The notes under the pieces are model-generated. The model saw only the letters and a program-made list of their open reading frames with translations. It did no database searches and was not told the DNA's origin. A program made the position numbers and the translations under genes. This document shows, piece after piece, positions 34,349 to 46,300 of a stretch of DNA of 64,000 nt. The stretch lies in NCBI GenBank assembly GCA_964019165.1, contig OZ025287.1:8861149-8925148 (forward strand), given 5' to 3'. Source of the stretch: Mastigias papua (taxonomy: Eukaryota > Cnidaria > Scyphozoa > Rhizostomeae > Mastigiidae). Each line of letters begins with the position of its first letter. Within the stretch, counting starts at the first letter, position 1.

Positions 34349-34690
34349 TTGTGTGGTATGAACTTAGAAGAGGGCCCTTATACTTGGCGTCACAGTTCTG
34401 CGCTACAAATCTTGGCTAGCTTCTTTAGGTCACATTCAGGATCATCTCTCTACGTTGATCTCCCTTGCTTTTACTCACCCTCCAGTATAGCAGGAGACAC
34501 TTTCCGCTGTGATCTTATTCGTGTTACAACCGATAGGCAGATTTATATTCTCAAACATACAGTTAGCTTTGAGACCAACTTAGAAATGAATGCGGAGCGC
34601 GAGAGAGCAAAATATCAGTCTCTTGTGGAAAATCTTAAATCTAGATATACAGAAGGTAAGTATGTCACTCTCTCTAACAGTTCTCTTTGA
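34349..34690 (+). pseudogene. R2-like LINE C-terminal endonuclease region
   Basis: 113-codon frame with YTWRHSSALQILASFF, SLYVDLPCF, GDTFRCDLIRVTTD, IYILKHTVSFETNLEMN and KYQSLVENLKSRY. This is the R-P-D/E-L-T-V-x-F-E-T-N-L pattern of restriction-like LINE endonucleases; the Pro of RPD is Cys and the catalytic Glu position is Lys (LKHTV), so it would be inactive. Confidence 0.78.
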
Positions 34691-35329
34691 ATATTTGGTC
34701 TCTTCTATTCTTCTTTCACAGATATGTGCGATGCTTTAGCTGTTGATTATGGACAACGGCGATATCTAATTTCGAAACTCTGCAGAACCATCACTTGCAT
34801 GACTTATTTTATCATTTGCATTAGGTTTTTATTGTTATTTTTTTTTAGCTCTAGACATCAATATTAATAGTTTGTATAGTACATCAGGCTAGCGAATTGT
34901 AACTACCTAACTAAGTCAGGTTACTATTGTTGTAAGTATTTGAATTTGAAATGAAAGACTCCATTATTATTATGATTCAAAAATCTCTTATCTCGGATTT
35001 TTAAAATCAAGCTGCCAGGAATCATCCCGAAACCTGTGACAGCAAGAAGGTGTTTTGCTTGTATGCCAACATTACTACGCAGTTCGGTGTTCAATGCATA
35101 ATTATATCTAAACTGTTCAGGTCTTCTTATATATTGAGAGTGCTTTGCGAAGAATGTGTGCCGTACTTGTGAGCGCTGTTCTTCTGTATTTCTTGTAGGT
35201 TTGGCTCTCCAGGGATTGATGTTAGATGACTTTGGATTTCCATTTTTACCATCTCAAGCGCACCAACTGCAACAGGTATGACAGTGGCCTTAAGATGCTA
35301 ATTTCAGTCTATCTCAATTTTAAGAATAT

Positions 35330-36450
35330 TTCTTGCAACATGGCGGAAGGTGACGAGCTGTTTCTGGAAAACTTAGAAAAGATTGTTTGTGATCAGAATA
35401 GGATTCTTCCTACTTCAAGAAACACGAACGAAGAAAGTACATGTTCGAAAGCAATACTTGATTACTGAGATTCAAGCATCAAAAATACGACCAGACTCAG
35501 AGAAAATCGTTTCTGCAGTTACTCGGAAACTAGGCCTAGATGCCATTGAGGTGAAGTGAAATCTTGATTTCCTCATGGAAAGCGGTGCTGTTGTCAACAA
35601 ACCGACGGCAAAAGGTAAGGAGTCAAAATATATCTTTGATATGGATAATTTCATTGCTGGTACAGGGAGATTTTCGTATGAAGAAGACCCACATGATTCT
35701 AGTCCTGACCTTGAAACACCCATCACTACTCTTCCATTAACAGGGGACTATTTTGACGTGGGAAATTTAAGCGCTAATTAAGCAACTAGCAAACATTCCA
35801 CGGCAGAAAGTATTCTGAATCGACTGTTAGATATAAAGAAGGATATAGAAGCGAAACTGCCTAATGCCATAGTGATGATTTCTACTCCACTTAAAAGGAC
35901 ACATCAGTCGTCTACAGGAAAGATTGTTGAGGAATTAAACAAGAAAACCCGCTCTCCCAGACTGGGCACTGTTGATAATAACAACGTAGGTTCAAAGGAA
36001 AGAGGGCGTAAAGGTCTCCACCTCAATGATAAGGGAGTAAGCAAATTCGCTTCTACCCTAGTTGCAAAATTGCATTGTATTTAATGTAGCACTTAATCAG
36101 TGTCATCAGCATTTATCGTCGATTTAGGTATGGCGACTGCGTCTCTGAACGTTAATGGGCTCTGTAGGCATTTTGATGAAGTTCAAAACGCAATAGTTGA
36201 CTGAAATTTTCTTACTCTAAATGAACCAAACCTTGATCGTTTGTACAAAAATGAGCTAACTCATGTACAAGGTTACCAACAAGTATGCCATGATAGATCC
36301 TGTCATGGGGGAGGGGTCTCAATTTACATCAGAGATTCCATAAAGTTAAGGCAACGTTCTGATGTCCCAGCTAACTGATTGGAACTCATGTGCTAAGAAA
36401 CTGAGTTGCCGAAAAAGCAAGTCCTGTATTGTCCTTGCATGATACAAACC
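35330..36450 (+). mobile_element. CR1-like LINE G: ORF1 C-terminus and endonuclease start
   Basis: ORF1 remnants at 35340-36084: an acidic N part, VSAVTRKLGLDAIEV, YIFDMDNFIAGTG and, at the end, VMISTPLKRT ... GRKGLHLNDKGVSKFASTLV, the C-terminal esterase-like block (H-L-N-x-x-G-x-x-x-F-A) of CR1 ORF1 proteins. At 36128 the endonuclease begins MATASLNVNGLCRHFDEV, then LTHVQGYQQ and GGGVSIYIRDSIKLRQRSD, breaking off near 36420. The reverse transcriptase is missing. Confidence 0.8.
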
Positions 36451-36960
36451 ACCAAGTGACCTCGTAGATGTATCTGATAGACTAGAAAGCGCAATCTCTT
36501 ACCTTGTAAAGAGAATGTAAGAGTATAGAGAGAATGTAAGAGGTGTTAGCTAGGGAAAATGCAAACTTAGTCGTTCTTATCGTTGATTGCGCTTACAAGA
36601 ATTAACAGGAATAGGCTCATATGTAAGCATCACTCTCGTTTTTGATCTTTACATTTAGTCGTTACTAGTCTTTTGGTTAAGAAATAATTGTTACTTGAAT
36701 ATAGATAAGAGCAATGTCGGACAATAGGTAGCAGACATTGGTGTTACAACTCGTTCCTTCTCTTCTGTGAGTGCTATATGGGGAAATCCAGCCTAAATGG
36801 AATTCACATTTTCTAGGTGTTACAGAGAGGAATTTGGAACATTGGATTGATCTTCTTTGATAAAGGTGGTGAAGGAACTCAGATTGTTGACAGATCTGAT
36901 GTTGCACGAAGTGGACTTAACACTTTCAAAATCTTTTTGTTTCATTGCATTCGAATGCCG
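36451..36960. other. Boundary between two LINE relics, nothing recognised
   Basis: Contains a short local duplication (agaatgtaagag at 36508-36520 and 36531-36543) and no coding pattern. Confidence 0.4.
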
Positions 36961-36966
36961 TTGACT

Positions 36967-37687
36967 ATGAGCGGTACATCCATCAGGCCAATAATGAACA
37001 GAGCTAGTGCCAAAAATATTGTGGTAAGTGCAGTCAAGGCCGCAATTTTTAATCTGCCTTATAAAGATGAAATGAAAACCTTTCTTGATGAATTTGAAGT
37101 GAAAACACATCAAACAGTAATTCATGAAATCAAGAAAGTAGCTGATCCCTTGATTACAAGGGTCGAGGAACTTGAACTCAAACACAGTGTCTACGGGGCA
37201 CATTTTGCAAGCTTAGAGAAGCGGCTTGATGATGCAGAGCAATATTTCGATCATGCAGAGCAATACAGTCGCAGGGCATGTCTGAGGATCTATGGGCTTC
37301 CCTTGGCTAAATCAACAGAAACTGCCACCAACTGTGTTAACAAAGCTAAAGATGTTTTCAAAGAGATTGGTGATTGCTGTACCAGATGATGCTATCAACC
37401 GCACACATCGGGTTAAAGTTAGAGTAAAGAATAGAAATACTGGTGAGTTCAAACAGGCCATGATCGTTAAATTCTTAACATGGACTGATAGGAATGCAAA
37501 TTTTAGAAGCCGCAAAAAATCAACAGGAAAGCACATATTACTTGATCTGACAGCCAAACGAGCGAAGTTTCTCAAATTTGCAAAAGAAAAACCTAAGATC
37601 TGTGAAAAAATTGAGTTCGTTTTTGCTGATATAAATTGCCGTATTGGTCTGAAGACGACTAGTAGGCACTTCAAGTTTCTTAAATAA
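36967..37687 (+). pseudogene. LINE H ORF1 protein, one frameshift
   Basis: Starts MSGTSIRPIMNRASAKNIVV. A coiled coil (about residues 45-95, with a short D-A-E-Q-Y-F-D-H-A-E-Q-Y duplication) precedes SRRACLRIYGLPL, the start of the RRM-like domain. A shift near 37370 moves the frame to VPDDAINRTHRVKVRVKN, then FKQAMIVKFLTWTDRN and FVFADINCRIGL, ending TAA at 37685-37687. ORF1 proteins bind LINE RNA. Confidence 0.85.
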
Positions 37688-38814
37688 GAAGCAGACCTAA
37701 AACAAACCCTTGATGGTATGGCTTAACTTACTTATTCGATTCACTTTAGTTGTAACGTTGTTTTGGCTTCTTGTTGGACACCAGTATTTTGTTGGTTTGT
37801 CAAAATCTTAAGTAAATCTGATAGATGTGTTTTGCAAGCATTCAGCATTGGGTAAATATCTTAGAAAAGCTGTTATCATTATTAATAAAATTATTTACCC
37901 TTTGTTCATTAGGAGAAAGAAAACTTTACCCGTGCCCCTATTATGAAGTTAGCTTTTCCACATTTGAAGGAATCTTACCATTCTAATATCCAGCTAAATC
38001 ACTTATGACTCATATATTATCAATAGCACTTATGCATAACAGAGCACACAAGCACACGTAAATGTTTTCGCATCGGGTGTCTTGCGAAGTTTATGTTTTG
38101 CGTTTCCTATTGCGTTTCTAATTATTTTGCTTAATATTGTTTCATTCTTTAGCAGTTACCATATTCTATTATGCTACTTGTTATTTTCATTTGCTTTTTG
38201 CAATGGCTGTTGCAACATAACTTTTTCCTCCCTTACATCTAGAGAAGAGATTGTTCTCCTACGATGCAGGTTGAAATCAATCAATTGCGGACAACAATTG
38301 GGCGTTTCGGTGTATGCATTTAAATTTTGCCTTCTTTGGGCAACCTTTCCAGCCGCTTGTTGAATCTTCTACATATCCTTAAACTGTACTGGGTTTGCTG
38401 CTGCCTTGTCGCTATTTCAATACCTGCTTTGCGATTTGCAATAGTACTTCACTTATTCTGTGCTGCAGCAATATCGTCAGTAGTACTCCTCGTAGTGCAC
38501 TCTACAGCAACACGGCATTGCTTTTTCTCCCTACTTGCCCGCTTCAGCTCCTTAAGCGAATCTCACTTGGAATCATTTGGTATGCTCCCTATAGGCATAT
38601 GGCTGTCCAGTATTATCTCTTTCTGTACATCTACGTATATATCGCGAGGATAGAATGTGGTCATAGGTAGTGGTTGACCTCCTTGACAATTCTGCTTAGT
38701 GGCGATGTAGAAAAAATCCCCGGTCCAGAAACACTGAATGTCTGTACATGGAACTTAAATAGCATTGTTGCGCATGATTTTTTAAGAGTTTCCCCTGTCG
38801 AAGCATACAACTAA

Positions 38815-39042
38815 GTGTATAATTATGATTTGATTGGTATTGTGGAAGCTCACCTTGTATGTAGCGCTCATGAAGATAAATTCGGATTTAATGGATACAC
38901 ATTTACAAAACGCAATCATCCTGACAATGTGAAGAGATGTGATGTAGGCTTATACATCACAGATTCCCTTCCATCAATGCAACGTTCTGATTTGATGGCA
39001 CTTCCTGAATGTATTGTTTATGAGACCCAGCTAAATAGGTAA
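38815..39042 (+). pseudogene. LINE H endonuclease N-terminal part
   Basis: 76-codon frame with YNYDLIGIVEAHLVCSAHED, the APE catalytic Glu in VEAHL, and VGLYITDSLPS. In-frame stop TAA just upstream separates it from the LNVCTWNLNS start. It ends at LNR-stop before the Y-R-S-P-S motif. Confidence 0.8.
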
Positions 39043-39864
39043 AAATATTTTTCAAAATATTATACTATAGAACTCCAAGTAAGGATCAAACTCAATTCGA
39101 AAATTTTACAATTGAGTACGAATTACTAGTAATTAGTATCTAAAGCGCATGCTGAAAAACCATCTTGCATAATTATAACTCTGGATTTTAATTGTCGTTC
39201 TACTCAATGGTGGGAAGATCATGCTGAAAATTACTAGGGAAAGTTACTTGAACCCATAACAGCCGAAATTGGTCTTCACGAGATGATTTCTGAACCAACA
39301 AATTTAATGGGTAATTCCAAATCCTGCATAGATTTGATCCTGCATAGATTAATCTTTACTGACCAACAAAACCTCTTTGTCGAGTCTGGTGTCCATCCGT
39401 TATTACATGAACAGTACCATCATGAAATTATTTATTGAAAGCTTTCTCTCTCGAATGCACTATCTCCATATGCCCGCAAGATTTGGTACTATGATAAAGC
39501 TGACAGTGTTGCCGTCAGGAAAAGTATTACAATGTCCAGATGGCCTAAGCATTTTGCCAAAGTGCCGTGCCCTAATGAACAAGTCAAATTGCTTAATGAA
39601 GTCCTTCTGAACATTTATTCTAACTTCATTCAGAACCAAGCCAAAGCAATCAAGCCTCCACAAGCGCCTTGGATAAACTCTGCTAAAGAATCCCTGAGGA
39701 AAAAATCATGCCCACAATAATTCTCTAAAGAACGGTCAACCAGAAGGAAAAGCGGAGGAAATAAAAGACTTGATCTCTGCTGGAGCAAAAATGAGTGAGA
39801 ATGCAAAGTGAAATTAACTTTTAAAGGCTGGAGACACTTTAGAAAACCTTGTTACCATTTTATT

Positions 39865-40260
39865 TCAACTGCTGGATTTGTAATCTTTCTAATGGTGTGA
39901 TGAGAGGATGAGCCAGGAGATGGAATGTGCGCACCAACCTGACAACAGTTGTAGCAAACGATGCAACCTATGTCTCAAAGAAAAGTTTTTCATAACCTGC
40001 CGACCGGATCTTTCTACCCTGAACAAACGCAATGAACTAGTATCATCGTGTCGCCATAGAAACAAATCTCTGATATGCAATACTTGACCGTTAACATTCG
40101 ACTAACGTATTAGACCTAGCTTTAATTAATCGAATTTCTTCGCATTTAAACAGTGGTAACGTTTATTCTTATATTATCCCCTGATGAGTGGGCAACCACG
40201 AAACAGGCTTGTAGGGATGAAATGGTAGTTTTATTTGCCGTTTTCTTCTATTACTTTACA
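39865..40260 (+). mobile_element. Penelope-like element C, 3' end
   Basis: [20 protein letters not shown] (39967-40017) followed by [16 protein letters not shown] (40018-40060) is the C-terminal Cys-rich domain of one PLE lineage, followed by a hammerhead (40174-40220) and (TA)n. RT and endonuclease are missing, so this is a short 3' fragment inserted beside LINE H. Confidence 0.78.
40174..40220 (+). ncRNA. Hammerhead ribozyme, type I, PLE C
   Basis: All elements fit: stem I ttatccc (40174-40180) with gggatga (40214-40220; one G-U), core CTGATGA (40181-40187), stem II GTGG-GCAA-CCAC (40188-40199), GAA plus A15.1 (40200-40203), stem III ACA/TGT with a GGCT loop (40203-40212), and cleavage after A40213 (GUA triplet). 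The short stem III is what is described for PLE hammerheads, which may act as dimers. Published PLE ribozymes occupy this place in the terminal repeat. Confidence 0.88.
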
Positions 40261-40261
40261 T

Positions 40262-40264
40262 ATA

Positions 40265-40361
<97 letters not shown>

Positions 40362-40372
40362 AGTGTAGCCAA
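40262..40372. repeat. (TA)n microsatellite downstream of the PLE C hammerhead
   Basis: TA tract starting about 40 bases after the ribozyme, as at PLE B. Confidence 0.97.
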
Positions 40373-40772
40373 AGATACTTTATGAATGAACTGGAAAAAT
40401 GAGCATAAAGATGGTGTAAAGTCTTGGGAAAAAGTTGGAGGAAGGGCCTAAAGCCCAGCTTCATATGCTCTGCTTGAAACTGGCATCCTAACGTATATTC
40501 CAACCTACTAGGCATGTCACATCGACGCAAGTTATCCTGTAGAGACGAACACAGTCCCCCTCTGACGCCACCCCTGTTGACATGACCTCTCGCGAGCACT
40601 GAGTTTAGTTTATGGGAAACAAAATTTGACTGGTGGATGAAATGAATGATCGGATGAATAAATTTCGTCAGGGACTTGTGAAGTGCGTGGACAAGACGAA
40701 ACTTGAACATTTCATTCAGAATCCTTCACTGACAAGCTTGCCACTACGCATTACCAGTTTGCTCATAATTAC

Positions 40773-40851
40773 ATCTAGTTTAAACACAACTACGAAATAT
40801 TTGGTTTTAAAATCTAGTTTAAAACACAACTACGAAATATTTGATTTTGAA
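40773..40851. repeat. ~39-bp tandem duplication
   Basis: The unit beginning atctagtttaaa and containing acaactacgaaatatttg occurs twice back to back (40773-40811 and 40812-40851) with few differences. Surrounding sequence 40380-41380 is otherwise unrecognised. Confidence 0.85.
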
Positions 40852-41381
40852 ATCTAGGCGTTGTTTGAATTTTTCAATCTTTCACTATGGTAGACTTAGT
40901 ACATTCTGTATTCACAGAGCAAGTACGGAAACATCACATCATTGCCAGACATGGATTATCTATAATCAATATTGCAATTTGACAATCATGAGCTGTTATC
41001 AGAATTTCGAGGAAATGTACCTGATACAAAACTACTCAATATCATATATCTTTCCGACTGAAAAATTTATCTGATAAAATTGGGAGGCATGGACCCCGTC
41101 CCCCTGTCGTGCGGCCCATAATAAAACTGTCAAGCAACATAGGAAAATTTAAGATGCTCATAAATAATAGGTTCGCAAACAAACAATGCCCCTGCATCGC
41201 CCGCAGCAAGTAGCAGTAGTTTCCATAATGCAATATGTGTTGCTGTATGGTAGTATGTATTAGTAATCAACACTATTGTAGCACTAACGTTAAACAAGGT
41301 CATTATTACTACTATCATTATTAGGCAAGCTCTGTGATTCTAATATTGTTAACGAATACAGTCTAAATATAATTCACTAAC

Positions 41382-41546
41382 CTTAGTCGTGAAGCTTTCT
41401 AGACATTCTTTGGCCTTTCCTGTTATAAACTGCTCTTCACAGCCACTGATGAATGTAATAGCAAGCTCAGGGAACTCGTCTTTAAAAAGTCCATTAAGAT
41501 TTTGCATGAGAGCATCCTCAGATATGCGCGAACTGACTCGTAGATA
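41382..41546 (-). CDS. TRPM-like gene exon 5: start of SLOG/LSDAT domain
   Basis: 165 nt, acceptor tttcacag, donor AG|GTTAGT, phase 0 at both ends, 55 codons (residues 75-129). It opens with YLRVSSRISEDALMQNL and continues FPELAITFISG. This matches the TRPM pattern of a Y-hydrophobic-RVS entry, a short helix, then W/F-x-L-x-x-P-x-L and a beta strand ending in G. It closes with the helix that precedes the second strand. This exon shows most clearly that the gene extends far beyond the 20-kb cluster. Confidence 0.72.
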
Positions 41547-42220
41547 CTGTGAAATGAATCAAATATTTATCAACTTTAAGCGATGGAATTAGATTATGAG
41601 AATAATGTAAGCTTTTGGTAAAGTGCTCCACACATATACTAAATGAAAGGCAACCAAGATTTCAATGTTAGCTTCTTCTCTGTTCTGAATTATGTTTTCA
41701 TATAAATTGAAATTTGAGATTGGCTAATAGTTTTCTCATAAGATGGTAGATGTTATCAAAAGATAAAGAATATGTAAACAATAGCTTACGCATACTTTAC
41801 CGTAAAAGCTCTAATAAGCCATTGGGGTAGGGCTCATTAACTTTTCACTTTTCTAGAGGGAGCTCAAAAAGAGTGGTGGGCCAAATAGAGAGGGAGATAA
41901 CTAGAAAACTTCAATATAAACAAAATATTTAGCACATAAACGATGTTCTTCCAATGCTCTTCAATGTCAAGACCACTGTTGGAAAGAGACAGATCAGAGC
42001 TAGACAAGAACCTGTCAAATCTTCTCTACCATCAACTACGGCACTATGCAGTCACATGAGAAGCGACCGTATGCGTTGCTAGTCACCGTAGGAAATGTAA
42101 TACAGATAGAAAACTTTAAATTACTCTAGTTCGTTGTGACATTTAGACTCAGAACTAAATTTGCCAATGAGAGTCAGTAAGACTTCTATATTTCCTTTGA
42201 TTTCAAGCTAATAGTGAAAA
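41547..42220. other. Intron sequence, nothing recognised
   Basis: No coding or repeat structure recognised. Confidence 0.4.
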
Positions 42221-42224
42221 TGCG

Positions 42225-43330
42225 ACATTGATCATGAGCCATACGAAAGCACCCCTGGCGATGAGCCAGATCCTGAGTCTAACAAAATAAGCTTTGGATG
42301 AATCAAATGCAAATATGGACATTATAACATGGTTGCTGAAACAACTAGTCGATAGCTCAATCATTTGACCCACAGGGCTCATACAACCCACGTCAACAGG
42401 ACAAACTTTTGAAATCCCCACCGGGAGTATAGTACAAAGCTCCACCGGGTCAGATATGAATTTGCCAAACGGGCATACCGTGTCCACCGGACAACATTTG
42501 CTCAGGATAGCACATGATATCCCATTGCTCATGCCAGACCAATCAAAGGGAAAGAAACGGTCAGCTTCCAATAAGCTAAATACGCATGGGCCACTGGAAA
42601 AAAGCTAAGAGAAGATAGCAATGGTGTGAATGACGCCATTAGTATCTATGCAGATCGTTGGAGAAAACAGTTAAAATCTGACAAAATCAAAGCAATAGTT
42701 AGAAGACATTAGTGCCAAAGTGCACTATAATGCACCCTGTTAAGGTAAATAAAGGGGCGTGGGAAAATTAAAAATGGGAAAAGAAGCAAGCTGATTTGCG
42801 TTTGAGCAACAAGCAATACAAAAAAACTGGTTCCATTAATCTGCAAATAGTAGATTTTTGTTGACAAATCTCAAATACTTCAATGATAAAAAAGAAACGA
42901 ACCAAGATACTATGACTCTGTTGCACTACTTGGACATCTGACGCGCGAAATTTCAAACCAAATACGCTTTACTATGACAAATAACTGAAATCCTAGTATG
43001 AAACACTACGCGTATCTTCTACTGAGATTCCCCACTCGCCATACTTGTTTGGCGAAGACACGGAAAAAAATAAAGGAAGTCAAGCCTATAGAAATACAAA
43101 AGCTTTCAGGCATGCCCCTGGAAAGTCAAGATTACTTGGTATTAAGCAAACTTTCTGGAGCTCGTCTCCACACTATGGGTACGGCTTCACCTCCAAGCGG
43201 GATTTTCTATGGCAAGTCACCCGCCACCATGCAATGAGGAACAAGCAATGGGGCTAGAATATTCAGCCCAGAGGCCAACACTAACGACTCAGTTTCCAAC
43301 AACAAAAGAAACTTTAAACACTGTAAAAAA
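42225..43330 (+). pseudogene. DIRS-like retroelement gag remnant
   Basis: Plus-strand pieces: an acidic YESTPGDEPDPESNK (42240), YADRWRKQLKSDKIKAI (42645-42700), PVKVNKGAWE (42735), ADLRLSNKQYKKTGSINLQ (42790-42850), DSVALLGHL-like sequence (42915), REISNQIRFTMTN, a LFGEDTEKN-type block (43045), KAFRHAPGKSRLLG, and SPHYGYGFTSKRDFLW (43164-43215). This order (D-K, K-V-N-x-x-x-W, A-D-L, L-G-H, L-F-G-D-D, basic aromatic tail) is what I know from DIRS-type gag proteins of marine invertebrates. Many frameshifts. No RT or RNase H follows. Confidence 0.55.
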
Positions 43331-46300
43331 ACTACATGTAATTTACTTTGAAGAATTTCTTCTTACGTTACCGCTGTTTCTTCAAAATCAATGTAATACC
43401 GTTAAAGCTGATTGAATATCAAAGCACAAAAAGAACAGCAGCGCATAACAGAAGATCCTGAAATATAAACTTATGTATCAGGAGTAAAAATGAAGTCAGC
43501 CAGTTTTCCAATAGTTTCCCACTAACGTTATCACCCAGAATAGTCAAAACAAAAGGAGATATAGGAAACAATCTTTCAGATCCTGAATCTACGTATAAAG
43601 TTTCGTGATATAGGTGCTATTGTCAGAATTTCTGCCATTCTCCCTTAAACTAAATCCTATTTAAACCTTGGTCCCTCCAGTCAGGAATAGACTCCCCTCC
43701 CGACTATTTATTTTTTCGAAACAAGCACATCAGGACCAAGAATTGTCCGGTGAAAGTAGCTCGTGGTCATTGATTATCGTTTTGAAAAATGCTACAATGA
43801 AACGAGTAATTGCTGTCAGGATGGACACATTTCTACGATCTTAGAAAATATGCAAAGAAAGTACTAAGTTCTTTTCCAATACGCTGTCGCTTATTATTCA
43901 TTGCATACGCTGGCTTTCTCTCCATTCCATCCCCATCTATAGCAATCCACTCCATAGACAATCACCTTGTAAATTTGTTCACCCCTCCCCACTTAATTAT
44001 TTTCAGATTGTTTTCCAGTCCCCTTCTCTGGTTATTGCTACCCCCTTCTATTCCGGAATGGCGAGCAATACATGACCGACCTCAAGAAAGAAAAGTGATA
44101 AACTTGACACTCTGAACAAACTAGCATGGTGTGCTAATCTGGACCGTACACGATGAACAAACTAATTAATTTACTATTTACAATGAAATTATACTGTTCA
44201 AAATTTGTATCACCATTATATTGCATCAGGTGTCGCTAAATCGACGCTGGTGAACGTTTCGAAACTAATAGATGAATAACGAAAATCCTCCTTGATATTG
44301 GAACGGAGCGAAATTAATATTTTTTGACAGAATGTTGAATCTACAATGAATTCACAATTTTCCTCGAAGCAGTTCTCTTGGGTTATTGCTATTTTTAGCG
44401 ACAAAAGACAACCGTCCACATGAATTCTATTGATAACTTAGCGTTCTTAGCCACCTAATTCTTATTGTATATTGTCCCTATCCAAGAAAAGCAAGGCCAC
44501 CATTGCACTCAGAGGTGTAGATCAAACAGATAAACAAGGGGTGGCCTTTTGTTGCATGAAGGGAATGGTAAAGCAAAATGTTGACGATCTAAACCCTTCA
44601 TAGTTCGAAGACTTTTAGAATCACCACTTCTCTATGAGAAAACTGGTGCAACAATGATGTATAATAGTAACTATGGGAAGACCAGCTGTATTCTGATTCT
44701 TCTGGGACCTCATTCTATCATCCTGAATCGTAACATTATCCATAAAAAAGAAAAAGGGGTCTCAGTCCCAGCATGCTGAAATATCATCTGGCCTCACTGT
44801 TCTCACCTCTATCATAATTCGGCATTGAGTCAATAAGCCTACCATTATAATACAAGGGAGAATGCGGTATCTTATATTTGCTTCACAAGCCACACCCCTC
44901 TCACTAACGTGGTGCAAAGAGTGCTCCTCTCTCTTCAGTAAAGATAAGGAGAAACACAACTTTAATGTTTACAGCAACAAAATCAGGCATATTTCTTCCA
45001 ATGCATCTGATGTAACATGGAAAAGCAGCGCGTTGCCTTCCAAGAACAATATAATTTCCTAATGGATTCATTGCATGTTTCATGAAGCAGCATTGGAGCA
45101 ACCAGACTTGAAAAAATGGAATTCCATGTATATGGAAGTAGTGAAGCCACTACTTCAAGCATTGATCCAGAGGAGCTGTTCTACAACCTTGATTCAGATA
45201 AAGATGTGTAAGCGGAAAAGTAGAAATATAATGCTCAATTTGGGACATTATCCAAAATTTCTTGGTTGCATAGGCATTAGTAGGAAATTTTGTTAAGTTA
45301 AAAGGATTGTTGGTTTAAAACCTTTGTTGCCAAAATACAGTCAGGGTAGATCTAGAGAAATAAATGACTGTCACACAATGGGCGTGGCACACTAATGGGA
45401 GTGGTCCTATAGGACAAGGTTAAGTTGCTAGAAATGAACAAAAGTTAACACCGTTTATCTCAGTTAGGCTGTGATCACTTCAAGCTTCATCATACCAAGA
45501 ACTCAAATCAGTCGGGACATTCTTAGTCCTATATGCTTCACGACTGGGAGCACTCTCTAATGGAATATGATGATTATGTTGATATACAGTGACACTATCT
45601 AACCTCTATATTATGAAACTATTGTTTTCGCTGAACTTTAAACTGAGTTTGGTGCTTCTCACTGTTTTTAATTGCTTTTATATACTCTTAGTTTTGGACC
45701 ACGATTTTATGTATATCATGTGTTTTGTTATGTTCTAAAGTTGTGAATCCTTGCTGCAGTGTCTGCTGAAATTTAACACTCTCAAGTTACTGTCTAAGAG
45801 TACATTATCACCACTATAATTTATAAAATTTTGCATTGCCTGATAATCTTACCCCATGACAATATACCTAGCTTTAACATACAGAACAGCTATCTCTGCA
45901 ACATGTCCTTTATTGGCTCATCACAAATTTTATTGAGGAGCTTTGTTTCATTTTCCAAGGCACAAAAATTTGCATTGTACAGAGAGGTCTTGTTATAACC
46001 AGATTTACTTTGATAATGATTAAACTTACTCATAGCTGTTCACCAATCAACAACGGGCTTTTTAGCAATTTTTCTGCTTTCCAAGACTCTGTGCTAATGC
46101 ACTTGTCTCAAAGTAAAATAAGAATACAAACAGCATTATGAAACATGCAAGATTTACAAACCAAAGAAAACTTGTGAAGCCAGGGTGAATAATGTTTCAA
46201 AGTTCTACTTTATGAGGTTTGGACTGGGAGCTCATACTAATAAATAAATTTCCAAACTGTTAAACTCATAAACAGATTTTCCACCTTTCAACAACATGGT

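Larger units (their letters stand above)
32690..34960 (+). mobile_element. R2-like LINE with deleted catalytic region
   Basis: Order on the plus strand: DNYGTTDDPINNALEEKYTN with HSDKTTEKGLEKSLK (32700-32810), SPLDRISIPC ... LIKVVWSSDCVPSEWRKACI (33175-33310), SGTLEHTARMENIINKARIK (33440-33495), LDLNNAFVEVHHE (33527), GVLQRGCLSPLPV, then directly ENLDNLVSKYACQWLDLHIS (33790-33850), and the C-terminal endonuclease region (34349-34690) with YTWRHSS, YVDLPCF and ILKHTVSFETNLE, ending near 34830. The F-A-D-D catalytic stretch between CLSPL and the E-N-L-D-N block is missing, and the Asp of the endonuclease R-P-D is kept as CD. Tail ends ttgaaatgaaa near 34955. Confidence 0.82.
36967..39860 (+). 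mobile_element. CR1/L2-type LINE H: ORF1 and endonuclease part of ORF2
   Basis: ORF1 (36967-37687) is followed by a 1-kb inter-ORF region and ORF2 from about 38700: LNVCTWNLNSIVAHDFLRVS (38728-38790), YDLIGIVEAHL, NGYTFTKRNHPDNVKR, VGLYITDSLPS, a broken D-F-N-C-R block near 39190, GLHEMISEPTNLMGNSKSC (39271-39330), the S-V-H-P-L-L-H-E-Q block with H (39390), and PCPNEQVKLLNEVLLNIYSN (39549-39610). The RT is absent: the element breaks off near 39860 at PLE C. Confidence 0.85.

Noticed and set aside
42203..42571. 122-codon minus-strand frame with repeated CPVD/SPVG-like phrases
   Set aside because: It lies opposite the DIRS-like gag pieces, which read better on the plus strand; judged a shadow frame.
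44791..44822. Possible 32-nt minus-strand exon with donor AG|GTGAGA
   Set aside because: Its phase cannot join exon 4 to exon 5, and no other exon was found to correct it.
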